Positions 1 to 7,817 of a stretch of 64,000 bases of DNA are shown here, in pieces. The position numbers and the translations under genes were made by a program. Positions within the stretch are counted from its first letter, which is position 1. Each line of letters starts with the position of its first letter. A model generated the notes under the pieces. It saw nothing but the letters and a program-made list of their open reading frames with translations, did not search any database and was not told the origin of the DNA. The stretch lies in the NCBI GenBank assembly GCA_022787165.1, contig JALFVL010000004.1, positions 124,001-188,000 on the forward strand, in the 5' to 3' direction. This DNA is from Clostridiales bacterium. GTDB lineage: Bacteria > Bacillota > Clostridia > Christensenellales > Aristaeellaceae.

Positions 1-870
1 AATCGTATGCAGCATCTCGTCGTTAAACAGGCGCGCCGTCTTGCGGTTGAAAAGAATGCCGTGATAGCGCGTGCCCATTTCGCGCGGAATATCCATCAGG
101 AAACGCTCAAGCACGAGGCTGCGGTAGACGTAGATATGCTGCTCGGTCAGGAAGATGCGGCCAACCTCGACTGCCCTGCGGGACTCGCGATAGCTCTCGC
201 CGATCTCCGGGAAGGTCTTCTTCGGCTCACCGATGCCGACAACGCAGCTCTTGCCCGCTTCATCAAGCAGGGTCTGCTCGATCGCCTCCGCCAGCTGATA
301 GAGCTCGTCAAAGCTCTCGACATTCTCCATGCTCTTGAGGAAAACGACCGTATGGCGATCCATTTCCACGAGCAGGTCGTTGCTCGCGCGCGGCACGAGC
401 TCCTCGAGCATATTGAAGGCAGTCTCCGTCTCCGTCTGAAGGATCTGGAAAGTCATGACGCAGCGCTCGCGGTTGATCTCGATCTGATGCTCATGAGCCA
501 GCGCTTCAAGCTCGGAGCCGGCCAACTCCTCGCGCAGCACGCGGCGATACACATCGTAGCGGCTCTGGATCGGCGCCTCGCCACGCCCCATCGACTGAAC
601 CATCGCGCCGGCAAGCACAATGCAGTCATGGGTCGCTGCGCCCTGCGCGTCCGCGCAGAGGATGAGCTCCGGCGTGATGCCGATCATCAGGAACGTCTTT
701 CCCTCGAAGGCAACGGGCATCCCCGGCTCCATGAACTCCGGCAGGTTAATCTTGCCGCGGTTTTCCTCCGGCAGCAACACGGACCCTTCCGTGTCCAACA
801 GCCACAGCGGCTGCATCAGCCGAGCCAGTACCTGCTGAATCTGGTTTAAAAAGCGCTTTTCAGGTATCAT
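1..870 (-). CDS. CdaR/PucR-family transcriptional regulator (3' truncated by window edge)
   Basis: The reverse strand is open from an ATG at 870 to the window edge, about 290 codons with no stop, so the C-terminus is missing. The ORF track lists only its antisense shadow. The stretch VGIGEPKKTFPEIGESYRES followed by IYVYRSLVLERFL resembles the degenerate GGDEF-like middle domain of PucR/CdaR sugar-diacid regulators, whose helix-turn-helix would lie at the unseen C-terminus. The N-terminal part contains THDCIVLAGAMV, a sensor-like region. A -10-like TATAAT (reverse complement at 920-925) sits about 50 bases upstream. Family assignment is from motif appearance. The effector is unknown; a link to the neighbouring sugar-type ATPase is inference. 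Confidence 0.65.
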   Translation of the reverse strand, partial: MIPEKRFLNQIQQVLARLMQPLWLLDTEGSVLLPEENRGKINLPEFMEPGMPVAFEGKTFLMIGITPELILCADAQGAATHDCIVLAGAMVQSMGRGEAPIQSRYDVYRRVLREELAGSELEALAHEHQIEINRERCVMTFQILQTETETAFNMLEELVPRASNDLLVEMDRHTVVFLKSMENVESFDELYQLAEAIEQTLLDEAGKSCVVGIGEPKKTFPEIGESYRESRRAVEVGRIFLTEQHIYVYRSLVLERFLMDIPREMGTRYHGILFNRKTARLFNDEMLHTI

Positions 871-1028
871 TTCCATTCCCCTTTCGAGAACGTCTATCCG
901 CTATTCAGAATACAGATTCATTATACCTTATCAATGTCCAAAAATCCATACGTCTGAAAAATTATCTCCGCAAATTTGGTAAAGAATGCCGTGATTTTGT
1001 TCATTTCTAACAAAAAAATTCCAAAACG

Positions 1029-1058
1029 GGAAAAGCCCGCATCCTCCGATGCGGGCCT
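1029..1058 (-). terminator. Rho-independent terminator after the MsmK-type ATPase gene
   Basis: Stem GCCCGCATC / GATGCGGGC (1035-1043 with 1048-1056) and a 4-base loop. On the minus strand it is followed by TTTT and a T-rich run. It lies about 20 bases after the stop at 1079. Confidence 0.85.
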
Positions 1059-1078
1059 GATGATGCTCTAAGGGGCAA

Positions 1079-2200
1079 TCAGCGGTTGAGAATGCTCAGC
1101 TCGCTGTCCTTGTCGAAGAAGTGCAGACGGTTGGTCTCGAAGGCGACCTTGATAGTATCGCCGTTGCGGGACTTGCTGCGCGGATCGACGCGGGCGACGA
1201 CGTTGCTGTCCTTGCCGGTGGTCTTGAGGTAGAGATAGGTCTCAGAGCCCATGAGCTCAACGACCTCAACCTTCGCCTCGACGAGGTTGCCATCGGCCTC
1301 GGCCAGGAAGCGCTCCTCATCGTGGATGTTTTCAGGACGGATGCCCATGACAACTTCCTTGCCGATGTAGGACTCATCAACCAACTTGCGAATCTTGGTA
1401 TCCGGCACCTTGATGGCGTTGTCGCCAAACTCGGCCCAAACGCCATCGGCCTTCTTGACCAGCTTCGCGTTGAAGAAGTTCATCTGCGGGCTGCCGATGA
1501 AGGAGCCGACGAAGAGGTTGGCCGGGTAGTCGTACAGGTTCTGCGGGGTATCAACCTGCTGGATGAAGCCATCCTTCATGACGACGATGCGGGACGCCAT
1601 GGTCATGGCCTCGGTCTGGTCATGCGTGACGTAGATGAAGGTCGTCTGCAGGCGCTGATGGAGCTTGGTGATCTCGGTACGCATCTGGACGCGCAGCTTC
1701 GCGTCGAGGTTGGAGAGCGGCTCGTCAAAGAGGAAGACCTTCGGGTCGCGGACAATCGCACGGCCGAGGGCAACGCGCTGACGCTGGCCGCCGGAGAGAG
1801 CCTTCGGCTTGCGGTTGAGCAGCTGCTCGATGCCGAGGATCTTGGCCGCCTCGCGAACCAGCTTGTCGATCTCATCCTTGGGTTTCTTGCGCAGCTTCAG
1901 GCCGAACGCCATGTTGTCATAGACGGTCATGTGCGGATAGAGCGCGTAGTTCTGGAAAACCATCGCGATATCGCGATCCTTCGGCGCCACATCGTTCACC
2001 AGGCGATCGCCGATATACAGCTCGCCCTCGGAGATCTCCTCCAGACCAGCGACCATACGCAGGGTCGTGGACTTGCCGCAGCCGGACGGTCCAACCAGAA
2101 CGATGAACTCCTTATCCTCGATGTCCAGGCAGAAGTCGGAAACGGCCGTCACGTTGCCAGAGTAGATCTTGTAGATGTGGTTGAGTTTCAAGCTTGCCAT
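1079..2200 (-). CDS. msmK: Carbohydrate ABC transporter ATP-binding protein, MsmK/UgpC type
   Basis: 373 residues, the usual length for MalK/UgpC/MsmK ATPases. Walker [10 protein letters not shown] (about 37-45), Q-loop [11 protein letters not shown], signature [14 protein letters not shown], Walker B VFLFDEP, D-loop SNLDAK and switch His in THDQTEA are all present, followed by the C-terminal OB-like regulatory domain (MGIRPENI). It would energise one or more CUT1-type sugar importers at the membrane. No permease gene is adjacent and it has its own promoter and terminator, so it may be a shared ATPase as described for Streptococcus MsmK; that sharing is inference. The start is ATG after GAAAGGGG. 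Confidence 0.93.
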   Translation of the reverse strand: MASLKLNHIYKIYSGNVTAVSDFCLDIEDKEFIVLVGPSGCGKSTTLRMVAGLEEISEGELYIGDRLVNDVAPKDRDIAMVFQNYALYPHMTVYDNMAFGLKLRKKPKDEIDKLVREAAKILGIEQLLNRKPKALSGGQRQRVALGRAIVRDPKVFLFDEPLSNLDAKLRVQMRTEITKLHQRLQTTFIYVTHDQTEAMTMASRIVVMKDGFIQQVDTPQNLYDYPANLFVGSFIGSPQMNFFNAKLVKKADGVWAEFGDNAIKVPDTKIRKLVDESYIGKEVVMGIRPENIHDEERFLAEADGNLVEAKVEVVELMGSETYLYLKTTGKDSNVVARVDPRSKSRNGDTIKVAFETNRLHFFDKDSELSILNR

Positions 2201-2287
2201 TGTTGTGAATCCCCTTTCACGTCGTTCATTCCAAAGCGCCTATCATTCACCGGCCCTTTTCGTCCCTCCGGTGTTTTGATTGAGTTC

Positions 2288-2316
2288 ATTATACATGTTT
2301 TAAATCTCTTTTTCAA
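2288..2316 (-). promoter_or_regulatory. Sigma-A promoter of the MsmK-type ATPase gene
   Basis: On the minus strand, -35 TTGAAA (2311-2316), 17-base spacer and -10 TATAAT (2288-2293), giving a leader of about 80 bases. The near-palindrome TTTCAATCGATTAAA overlaps the -35 and could be an operator. Confidence 0.75.
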
Positions 2317-2319
2317 TCG

Positions 2320-2744
2320 ATTAAACTCACAAAAAAAACAGGGTATTGAAACGATATTCTCCTCTTTTCCTCGCAGTTTTCATTGCAAATTCAATTGTTT
2401 TTCTTTGTTATTTCAATTTATCTTTTTGTTCCTCACTATATCTTCATTTATCTTCTGTTTTCTCTTGATTTGTTCACTTTTGTTATCTCAATCCGTTCAG
2501 CAGTCTATATACAAAAAAACCGTATATTTTCCGCAGGTTCATTTTCCGTCCTTATTTCCGTCAAATTCTGTGAATTGGCGCCGAAATCTGATGCATTGCC
2601 GAACAAATCCTGCAAAGTTTCTCCGAATGGACGCCCTGCCCCTCCGGAAGGAAATATGCCCCGTTTCTCCCCGTTTTCCCATTCTTGTGCAAGTTGCACA
2701 TATACAATATTGAACATCCCATTCTCAGGTTCACCCTTCTTTAT
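2320..2744. other. AT-rich non-coding region with a perfect 15-bp palindrome
   Basis: About 430 bases far richer in A+T than the flanking genes, with no convincing gene on either strand. It holds a perfect inverted repeat TGTGCAA-G-TTGCACA at 2686-2700. The ORFs predicted here show low-complexity composition and no domain. It lies upstream of the MsmK-type gene (minus strand) and downstream of hom. Confidence 0.6.
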
Positions 2745-2775
2745 ATAGAAAAAATGGAATGGTATCCCATTCCAT
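2745..2775 (-). terminator. Terminator after hom
   Basis: Stem ATGGAATGG / CCATTCCAT (2754-2762 with 2767-2775), loop TATC, followed on the minus strand by TTTTTT. It is 26 bases past the hom stop. Confidence 0.85.
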
Positions 2776-2800
2776 TATAGGTTTTCATCTATCTCAATGT

Positions 2801-4069
2801 TCAATCCCGCTCCACTCGGATGACATTGACCTGGGAAACCAACGTCTTGTCCATCTCAAGGAGTGCTCTGCGCACACAGCATTCGGAAGCGCGATGCGTC
2901 AGGAAAACAAGCTGAACATGGCCATCCCGATCCATTTCCCCTTTCTGCACCATCGACGCGATGCTCACGCCGTGACGCGCAAATGTGCCCGATACGACGG
3001 AAAGCGCACCCGGCTCATCCTTGGCCAGCATCCTGATGAAGTGAACGCAGGCCCAATCGTCCGCCATCCTTGCAGGCGTGCCGTCCACAGCAGGCAGCTG
3101 ATGGCTCTTCGTCTTTGCAGCCTTGATCAGATCGGAGACCAGCGCGCTTGCCGTGGGCATATCCCCTGCGCCGCGTCCGTAGAACATCATCTCTCCGCAG
3201 GCATGTCCGTTCACATAGACTGCATTGAACGCATCGCTGACGCTGGCCAGCGGATGCTCATCCGGCACGAACGCCGGATGCACGCGCGCCTGAATACAGC
3301 CGTCGACCTCCTTGGCAATCGCCAGCAGCTTGAGCGTCAAGCCGAACGCCTTGCCGCATTGGACGTCAAGCGGCGTAATCCCGGAGATGCCCTCACGATA
3401 GACACGCTCAACCGGCACATGGCGATGGAACGCCAGCGTCGAGAGGATCGAAAGCTTGTAGGCCGCGTCATAGCCCTCGACATCGGCGGTCGGATCCGGC
3501 TCCGCCAGGCCCAGCCGCTGCGCGTCAGCGAGCACATCCGCATAGGAGGCACCCTCTCTGGTCATGCGGCTGAGGATGTAATTCGTCGTGCCGTTGATGA
3601 TGCCCGTGACAGAGGTGATGCGATTGGCCTGCAGGGAGTCGTTGAGCGCCCGGATGATCGGAATCGCGCCGCAGACGCTTGCTTCATAATACAGACCTGC
3701 CGCATGCTCCCTCGCCGCTCGAAGAATCTCCTGCCAATGTGTCGCAAGGGCCATCTTGTTCGCCGTGACAACCGTCTTGCCCGCCTCCAGCGCGCGAATC
3801 ATATAGGAAGCCGCAGGCTCCTCGCCGCCCATGAACTCCATCACAATGGAAATCTGCGGATCCAGGAGCACATCGTCCGGATTCTCCGTCATCAGCGCCT
3901 CCGGAATCTCCGCGCCGCGCTTCTTTCCCTTCGAGCGAACGAGAATCCTTCTGATTTCAAACGTCTCGCCCTCATTGCGCGCGATCTGCTCTCCCTGCTC
4001 CCCGAGCAGGCGATATACGCCGCAGCCGATGTTGCCACAGCCCAAAAATCCGATGGAAATGGTCCTCAT
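2801..4069 (-). CDS. hom: Homoserine dehydrogenase
   Basis: 422 residues, close to the normal length of the monofunctional enzyme with a C-terminal ACT domain. It reduces L-aspartate semialdehyde to homoserine with NAD(P)H, the branch point to threonine and methionine. The N-terminal Rossmann motif GFLGCGNIGCGV, the conserved TANKMALA segment, the GIINGTTNYIL and DPTADVEGYDAAYK motifs and the C-terminal ACT region (DEPGALSVVSGTFARHGVSI) are visible. It is the last gene of a minus-strand operon, 9 bases after coaX. No thrB, thrC or aspartokinase gene is nearby. Confidence 0.95.
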   Translation of the reverse strand: MRTISIGFLGCGNIGCGVYRLLGEQGEQIARNEGETFEIRRILVRSKGKKRGAEIPEALMTENPDDVLLDPQISIVMEFMGGEEPAASYMIRALEAGKTVVTANKMALATHWQEILRAAREHAAGLYYEASVCGAIPIIRALNDSLQANRITSVTGIINGTTNYILSRMTREGASYADVLADAQRLGLAEPDPTADVEGYDAAYKLSILSTLAFHRHVPVERVYREGISGITPLDVQCGKAFGLTLKLLAIAKEVDGCIQARVHPAFVPDEHPLASVSDAFNAVYVNGHACGEMMFYGRGAGDMPTASALVSDLIKAAKTKSHQLPAVDGTPARMADDWACVHFIRMLAKDEPGALSVVSGTFARHGVSIASMVQKGEMDRDGHVQLVFLTHRASECCVRRALLEMDKTLVSQVNVIRVERD

Positions 4070-4078
4070 ACGTCCTCC

Positions 4079-4849
4079 TCATCCCTGATTCTTTTCGTAA
4101 ATCAGGCGCAGCCCTGTCAGCGTCAGGTCAGGGTTAATCTCGTCGATGACGCTGGAGTTGTTCCTGACCAGGTGCGCCATACCGCCGGTCGCAATGACCT
4201 TGACGTTGGGCTGGCCGATCTCTTCCTTCATCCTGCCGATGATCTTCTCCACCGAGCCGATATAGCCGTAGAGAATGCCGGACTGGATATTGGAAACCGT
4301 CGTCCGCCCGATGGCTCTGGGCGGAATGACAAGCTCGATGGAGGGCAGCTTTGCCGTTCCGCTGGCAAGCGCCGCGTTCATCATCCTCAAGCCAGGGCCA
4401 ATAGCGCCGCCGAGGAACTCGTTTTTTTCGGAAACGACGCCATAGGTCGTCGCCGTGCCGAAGTCGATGAAGATGGAAGGGCCGCCGTAGAGCGTCGAAA
4501 CAGCGACGGCATTGGCGATACGGTCGCTGCCCAGCTCACGGGGATTCTCATAGCGGATGTTGAGTCCCGTCTTCATGCCGGGGACGAGCAGCCGCGGGTC
4601 CATGCCAAAATAGTCGCGGCACATGTGCTCGATGGTATAGTTGATCGTCGGCACCACGGAGGAGAACATGATACCCTCGATGTCCTTCATGTTCAGACCA
4701 TGATAGCGGAACAGATCGGCCATGATGATGCCGTACTGATCCGACGTCATCGAGGTATCCGTCGAGCAACGCCACCGCTTCAAAAGCCGGCTGCCTTCAA
4801 ATACCGCAGCCTTGATGTTGGTGTTGCCGATGTCCATGACAAAAACCAT
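4079..4849 (-). CDS. coaX: Type III pantothenate kinase
   Basis: 256 residues, typical for CoaX. It phosphorylates pantothenate, the first step of CoA synthesis, in the cytoplasm. The ASKHA-fold motifs are visible: DIGNTNIK at the N-terminus, PRELGSDRIANAVA, FIDFGTATTYGVV, GGAIGPGLRMMNAAL and the late GGMAHLV. Family members depend on a monovalent cation and resist feedback by CoA. It lies between an ECF transporter S component and hom in one operon, which points to pantothenate supply and use. Confidence 0.95.
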   Translation of the reverse strand: MVFVMDIGNTNIKAAVFEGSRLLKRWRCSTDTSMTSDQYGIIMADLFRYHGLNMKDIEGIMFSSVVPTINYTIEHMCRDYFGMDPRLLVPGMKTGLNIRYENPRELGSDRIANAVAVSTLYGGPSIFIDFGTATTYGVVSEKNEFLGGAIGPGLRMMNAALASGTAKLPSIELVIPPRAIGRTTVSNIQSGILYGYIGSVEKIIGRMKEEIGQPNVKVIATGGMAHLVRNNSSVIDEINPDLTLTGLRLIYEKNQG

Positions 4850-4894
4850 CGTCGTTCAACTCCTCCGCGGCCCGACGTCCGCGTTTCTTCAATA

Positions 4895-5560
4895 TTATTT
4901 GCGGATCTGGATTCGGCCGAGCGCACGATCCAGCGCCAGCGCGACGATCGGCGCAATCACGGCCGCGACAATCGCCTCCGGCAGTCCGTTGGTCACGCCC
5001 ATGGCAGCAATGCCCAGGCCCACGCCCCTTGAAGCGATGGCGTCCGGCACGCCCATGCCCGCCGTAAGCATCTGTCCGATCTTTCCCGCGTTGAGCAGGT
5101 AGATCATGCCCATGACCATCGTCGTGTGCAGCGCCGTTCCCAGCGCGCTCGCGCTGACGTATGCGATGATATGATGCCTGTCAAAGCCCGCCGTCAACTT
5201 CTTAACGCCCTCCGCGATAACATACACGCACACCGGGAAGAGCACGCGCGGCAGCACGGAAACCAGCGGGTTGATAAAAAACGGCGCGAAGAACGACGCG
5301 CCCGTCAGGTTGCTGATCAGGCTGTGGATGCCGAAGGTCAGGCCCGTCAGCACGCCGGCCTCCAGGCCGAGCACGAGCGTCGCGATGATCACCGGAATGT
5401 GCAGCGTCGTCGCCGTCAGAAACGGCATCGTGATCCTGCCAAGCGGTGTATTCGCCAGCACGAGCGTCAGCGCGATCATCATCGCCGTGCCCGTCATCCA
5501 CTGGATGGTCAGCTTCTTCTTCCTGACCGTCGTCGTTGCAGCCGTCGTTTGCGTATTCAT
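4895..5560 (-). CDS. ECF transporter S component, probable pantothenate transporter
   Basis: 221 residues with about six hydrophobic segments and the ECF_trnsprt fold pattern: a basic N-terminus (VRKKKLTIQWMTGTAMMIALTLVLAN), then HIPVIIATLVLGLEAGVLTGLTFGIHSLISN, a typical substrate-binding subunit segment. It would bind a vitamin outside and pass it inward with the shared EcfA/A'/T module, which is not in this window. Placement directly upstream of coaX suggests pantothenate (PanT-like); that specificity is inferred from context only. The start is ATG after AACGGAGG. Confidence 0.8.
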   Translation of the reverse strand: MNTQTTAATTTVRKKKLTIQWMTGTAMMIALTLVLANTPLGRITMPFLTATTLHIPVIIATLVLGLEAGVLTGLTFGIHSLISNLTGASFFAPFFINPLVSVLPRVLFPVCVYVIAEGVKKLTAGFDRHHIIAYVSASALGTALHTTMVMGMIYLLNAGKIGQMLTAGMGVPDAIASRGVGLGIAAMGVTNGLPEAIVAAVIAPIVALALDRALGRIQIRK

Positions 5561-5685
5561 TTGACATTCCTCCGTTCGGGTTCGCTTCGGATACCCGACA
5601 AGTCGTTGCCGCGTCTTCCGCGGCGCTCTGTGGTTCTGCAGCCTTCCGGTCTGCCCCGCTGAGGGCGGCAGCTAGAATCGCGTTT

Positions 5686-5714
5686 ATTGTATCAAATTTC
5701 GCTCTATGATGCAA
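5686..5714 (-). promoter_or_regulatory. Promoter of the ECF S component - coaX - hom operon
   Basis: Minus strand: -35 TTGCAT (5709-5714), 17-base spacer, -10 TACAAT (5686-5691). The leader of about 115 bases contains a GCCGCG-GAAGA-CGCGGC hairpin but no riboswitch I can name. Confidence 0.65.
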
Positions 5715-5760
5715 GTTTTCACAGCGCAATTTGCAAAATTCGCGAAATGGCGCATTCCAC

Positions 5761-5789
5761 TTGACAAAAACATGAAAAGCCGCTATAAT
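5761..5789 (+). promoter_or_regulatory. Perfect consensus promoter of tRNA-Leu
   Basis: TTGACA (5761-5766), 17-base spacer, TATAAT (5784-5789); 11 bases before the tRNA 5' end. Confidence 0.93.
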
Positions 5790-5800
5790 GATATTCGTTC

Positions 5801-5887
5801 GCGGGAATGGCGGAATTGGCAGACGCGCTAGATTCAGGTTCTAGTGAAAGCAATTTCATGCAGGTTCAAGTCCTGTTTCCCGCACCA
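5801..5887 (+). tRNA. tRNA-Leu (CAG)
   Basis: Acceptor GCGGGAA / TTCCCGC, anticodon stem CTAGA / TCTAG enclosing TTCAGGT (anticodon CAG), a long class II variable arm and encoded ACCA end. It stands alone with its own promoter and terminator. Confidence 0.96.
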
Positions 5888-5892
5888 GATCG

Positions 5893-5920
5893 CCCGCCGT
5901 GCTTCGGCGGGTTTTTTCTT
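5893..5920 (+). terminator. Terminator of the tRNA-Leu transcript
   Basis: CCCGCCG / CGGCGGG stem (5893-5899 with 5905-5911) followed by TTTTTT. Confidence 0.93.
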
Positions 5921-5941
5921 TTCCAGATGGATTCTCGTTAT

Positions 5942-5979
5942 GCAAAAGCCCCCCGCATGTGTGCGTCCATGCGGAGGGC
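5942..5979 (-). terminator. Terminator downstream of the msrA / small-ORF transcript
   Basis: Long stem GCCCTCCGCATG / CATGCGGGGGGC read on the minus strand (5948-5979), with 8-base loop and TTTTGC after it. It is 24 bases past the stop of the small ORF at 6003, which supports that ORF belonging to the transcript. Confidence 0.65.
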
Positions 5980-6002
5980 TTGCTGTTTATTCTGTTCTCC
6001 AA

Positions 6003-6182
6003 TCAAATCGAGCATTCAGGATATTCGAAGACATGCATCCGTTCACTCCCTGACCGCTTTGCTGCGAGAGCTTCGCAGAAATGCATTGCCGCCCAGGCCT
6101 TTTCGATGAGGTCAGGCGCCAACGTCTGATAGCGCGGCAGGCGCTCCTGTGCAGATCGGCAACTCATCCCTGTCCGTGCCAT
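6003..6182 (-). CDS. Possible small protein of 59 residues, function unknown
   Basis: ATG at 6182 preceded by GGAGAAG at good spacing; it ends 24 bases before a terminator hairpin and begins about 70 bases after msrA on the same strand. The peptide (MARTGMSCRSAQERLPRY...) has no hydrophobic segment and no motif I recognise. The ORF track shows it only inside a longer frame that overlaps msrA. Ribosome site plus terminator context argue for translation; composition alone does not decide it. Confidence 0.35.
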   Translation of the reverse strand: MARTGMSCRSAQERLPRYQTLAPDLIEKAWAAMHFCEALAAKRSGSERMHVFEYPECSI

Positions 6183-6253
6183 GCTTTCTTCTCCGTTTTT
6201 GTTGTATTGTGTCTGCCTGTTGGCCGTTCGCTCATCGCGCCTGTCCAAGCGGT

Positions 6254-6790
6254 TCAGCCGTTCTCTTCGTTCGTCGGGTTTCCGGTCCGCCAGGATTTGA
6301 CCGCCGCTATCTGCGCGAAGGGCACATGGCAATAGCCGCCCGGGTGCTTATCCAGGTACTGTTGATGCGCCTCCTCCGCCGGATAAAAGCAGGCAAGCGG
6401 CAGGCATTCCACCACGACAGGCTTGTCAACCGACAATTGCAGCACCCGCAGCGATGCGCGGATGATCGCTTCATCCTCCACGTCAGCGTAGTAAACGCCC
6501 GTTCTGTATTGATGTCCGCAGTCGGGGCCCTGTCTGTCCAGCGCCGTCGGGTCAATGATCCGGTAAAAGAGCTCAAGCAGCTCGCGCAGCGTCAGGACAT
6601 CTGCGTCATACTCGACGCGAACGGTCTCCGCATGGCCCGTATCACCGTGCTTGACCTGTGCATAGCTCGGCGCAGCAACGCTGCCGTTGGCAAACCCAAC
6701 CTCGGTGTCGAGCACGCCGAAGATATTCGAAACGTATTTCTCCGTTCCCCAGTAGCAGCCGCCTGCCAGATAGATTGTCTTCCGTCTCAT
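6254..6790 (-). CDS. msrA: Peptide-methionine (S)-S-oxide reductase
   Basis: 178 residues, the usual single-domain length. It repairs S-methionine sulfoxide in proteins. The active-site motif is GCYWG (Cys about residue 12), with Tyr in place of the more common Phe; the family segments GHAETVRVEYD, FYRIIDPTALDRQGPDCGHQYR and HQQYLDKHPGGYCH are clear. No MsrB domain is fused and resolving cysteines at the extreme C-terminus are absent. It follows the sugar transporter operon but a terminator separates them. The start is ATG after GGAGG. Confidence 0.96.
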   Translation of the reverse strand: MRRKTIYLAGGCYWGTEKYVSNIFGVLDTEVGFANGSVAAPSYAQVKHGDTGHAETVRVEYDADVLTLRELLELFYRIIDPTALDRQGPDCGHQYRTGVYYADVEDEAIIRASLRVLQLSVDKPVVVECLPLACFYPAEEAHQQYLDKHPGGYCHVPFAQIAAVKSWRTGNPTNEENG

Positions 6791-6929
6791 TCACGTTCCT
6801 CCTTGATCAGCGTCCGAAGACGCAGGTTCAGTATCGTTCCTCTTTCCATCCTGTCAACAGGTTTCATGTGCTTTCGTTCGTTGCAGGCCTCATCACAGCT
6901 TGACGCTCTCCCCTGCGCCGCTCTTTTCC

Positions 6930-6975
6930 AAGAAAAATGCCGGAGGCGGGAGGTCTTTTTCCCCGTCTCCGGCAT
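6930..6975 (-). terminator. Terminator of the sugar ABC operon
   Basis: Stem ATGCCGGAG...CTCCGGCAT (6937-6950 with 6962-6975); on the minus strand TTTTTCTT follows. It is 15 bases after the last permease stop. Confidence 0.87.
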
Positions 6976-6989
6976 GGATGTGCTGCGCT

Positions 6990-7811
6990 TTATCCCTTCA
7001 GGCCTCCTCTGGCGACGCCTCGCACGATATACTTGCGCGCAAAGAAGAACAGGATGATGACCGGCAGAACGACAACCGTCGAGGCCGCCATCAGCAGCTC
7101 GGGATACGATCCCGCCTCGGTCGTGAAGACCTGAAGACCCCACGGCAGCGTGCGGTTCTTGTCACTGGAGATAACGTACATGGGCCACATGAATGAGTTC
7201 CAGCTCGCCAGCGCGTTGAGCAGGATGATCGTCATCAGCGAGGGCCGCGCCATCGGCACCATGACCTTCCAGAGATACCGCCAGTTGCTCGAGCCGTCGA
7301 TCCTTGCCGACCAGTAGAGGCTGTCGGAGACGGAATCGAAGAAGTTCTTGAGGATATAGGTGTAGAAGATCGAGCTGGTGAACGGCAGGATCAGCGCCGG
7401 AATCGTGTCCCACAGCCCGAGATCGACAATGGTCGAATAGTTGGTGATGATGAGCATCTCGAAGGGGATCATCATCAGCGAGAGCAGCAGACCAAAGATC
7501 AGATTTCGCCCCGGGAAGCGGAGCCTGGAAAACGCGAACGCCGCCAGGATGGTTGTCAGCGTCGTCAGACCGACCGAGCAGACCATGACCACGATCGAGT
7601 TGACGAAATACTTGGCGAACGGCGCCATCTCGAACGCCCGGCGGAAATTATCCAGGCTCAGCCTGCCGGGCAGCCACTGTGGCGGAAACCGGTTGATCTC
7701 CTGCGTCGTCTTGAACGCCGAGGAAAACATCCAGAAGAACGGGAAGAGCATGATGACGCCGCCGATAATCAAAACGAAATAGACGAAAAACCGGGAAATC
7801 CTTCTCTTCAT
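6990..7811 (-). CDS. Carbohydrate ABC transporter permease, MalG/UgpE type
   Basis: 273 residues with six predicted membrane helices, starting with FFVYFVLIIGGVIMLFPFFW, a hallmark of MalG/UgpE permeases. The EAA-like coupling segment is YWSARIDGSSNWRYLWKVMVPMARP, which docks on the ATPase. Partner of the MalF-type permease 6 bases upstream and the UgpC-type ATPase before that. The operon also carries a binding protein and a phosphodiesterase-type enzyme, so the substrate may be a phosphorylated polyol or glycerophosphodiester; that is inference. Confidence 0.92.
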   Translation of the reverse strand: MKRRISRFFVYFVLIIGGVIMLFPFFWMFSSAFKTTQEINRFPPQWLPGRLSLDNFRRAFEMAPFAKYFVNSIVVMVCSVGLTTLTTILAAFAFSRLRFPGRNLIFGLLLSLMMIPFEMLIITNYSTIVDLGLWDTIPALILPFTSSIFYTYILKNFFDSVSDSLYWSARIDGSSNWRYLWKVMVPMARPSLMTIILLNALASWNSFMWPMYVISSDKNRTLPWGLQVFTTEAGSYPELLMAASTVVVLPVIILFFFARKYIVRGVARGGLKG

Positions 7812-7817
7812 CGCGCG

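Noticed and set aside
7-849. 280-codon plus-strand ORF at the left edge
   Set aside because: Antisense to the CdaR/PucR-type gene, whose protein shows family motifs and a better start region.
2505-2717. 70-codon minus-strand ORF in the AT-rich island
   Set aside because: No ribosome site, no domain, and composition unlike neighbouring genes.
2759-5032. 757-codon plus-strand ORF
   Set aside because: Antisense to hom and coaX; Arg/His-rich shadow.
5640-5690. preQ1-like motif (TTCTAGCT) in the ECF S-component leader
   Set aside because: The flanking GAGG/CCUC stem and the A-rich tail needed for a preQ1 aptamer are missing.
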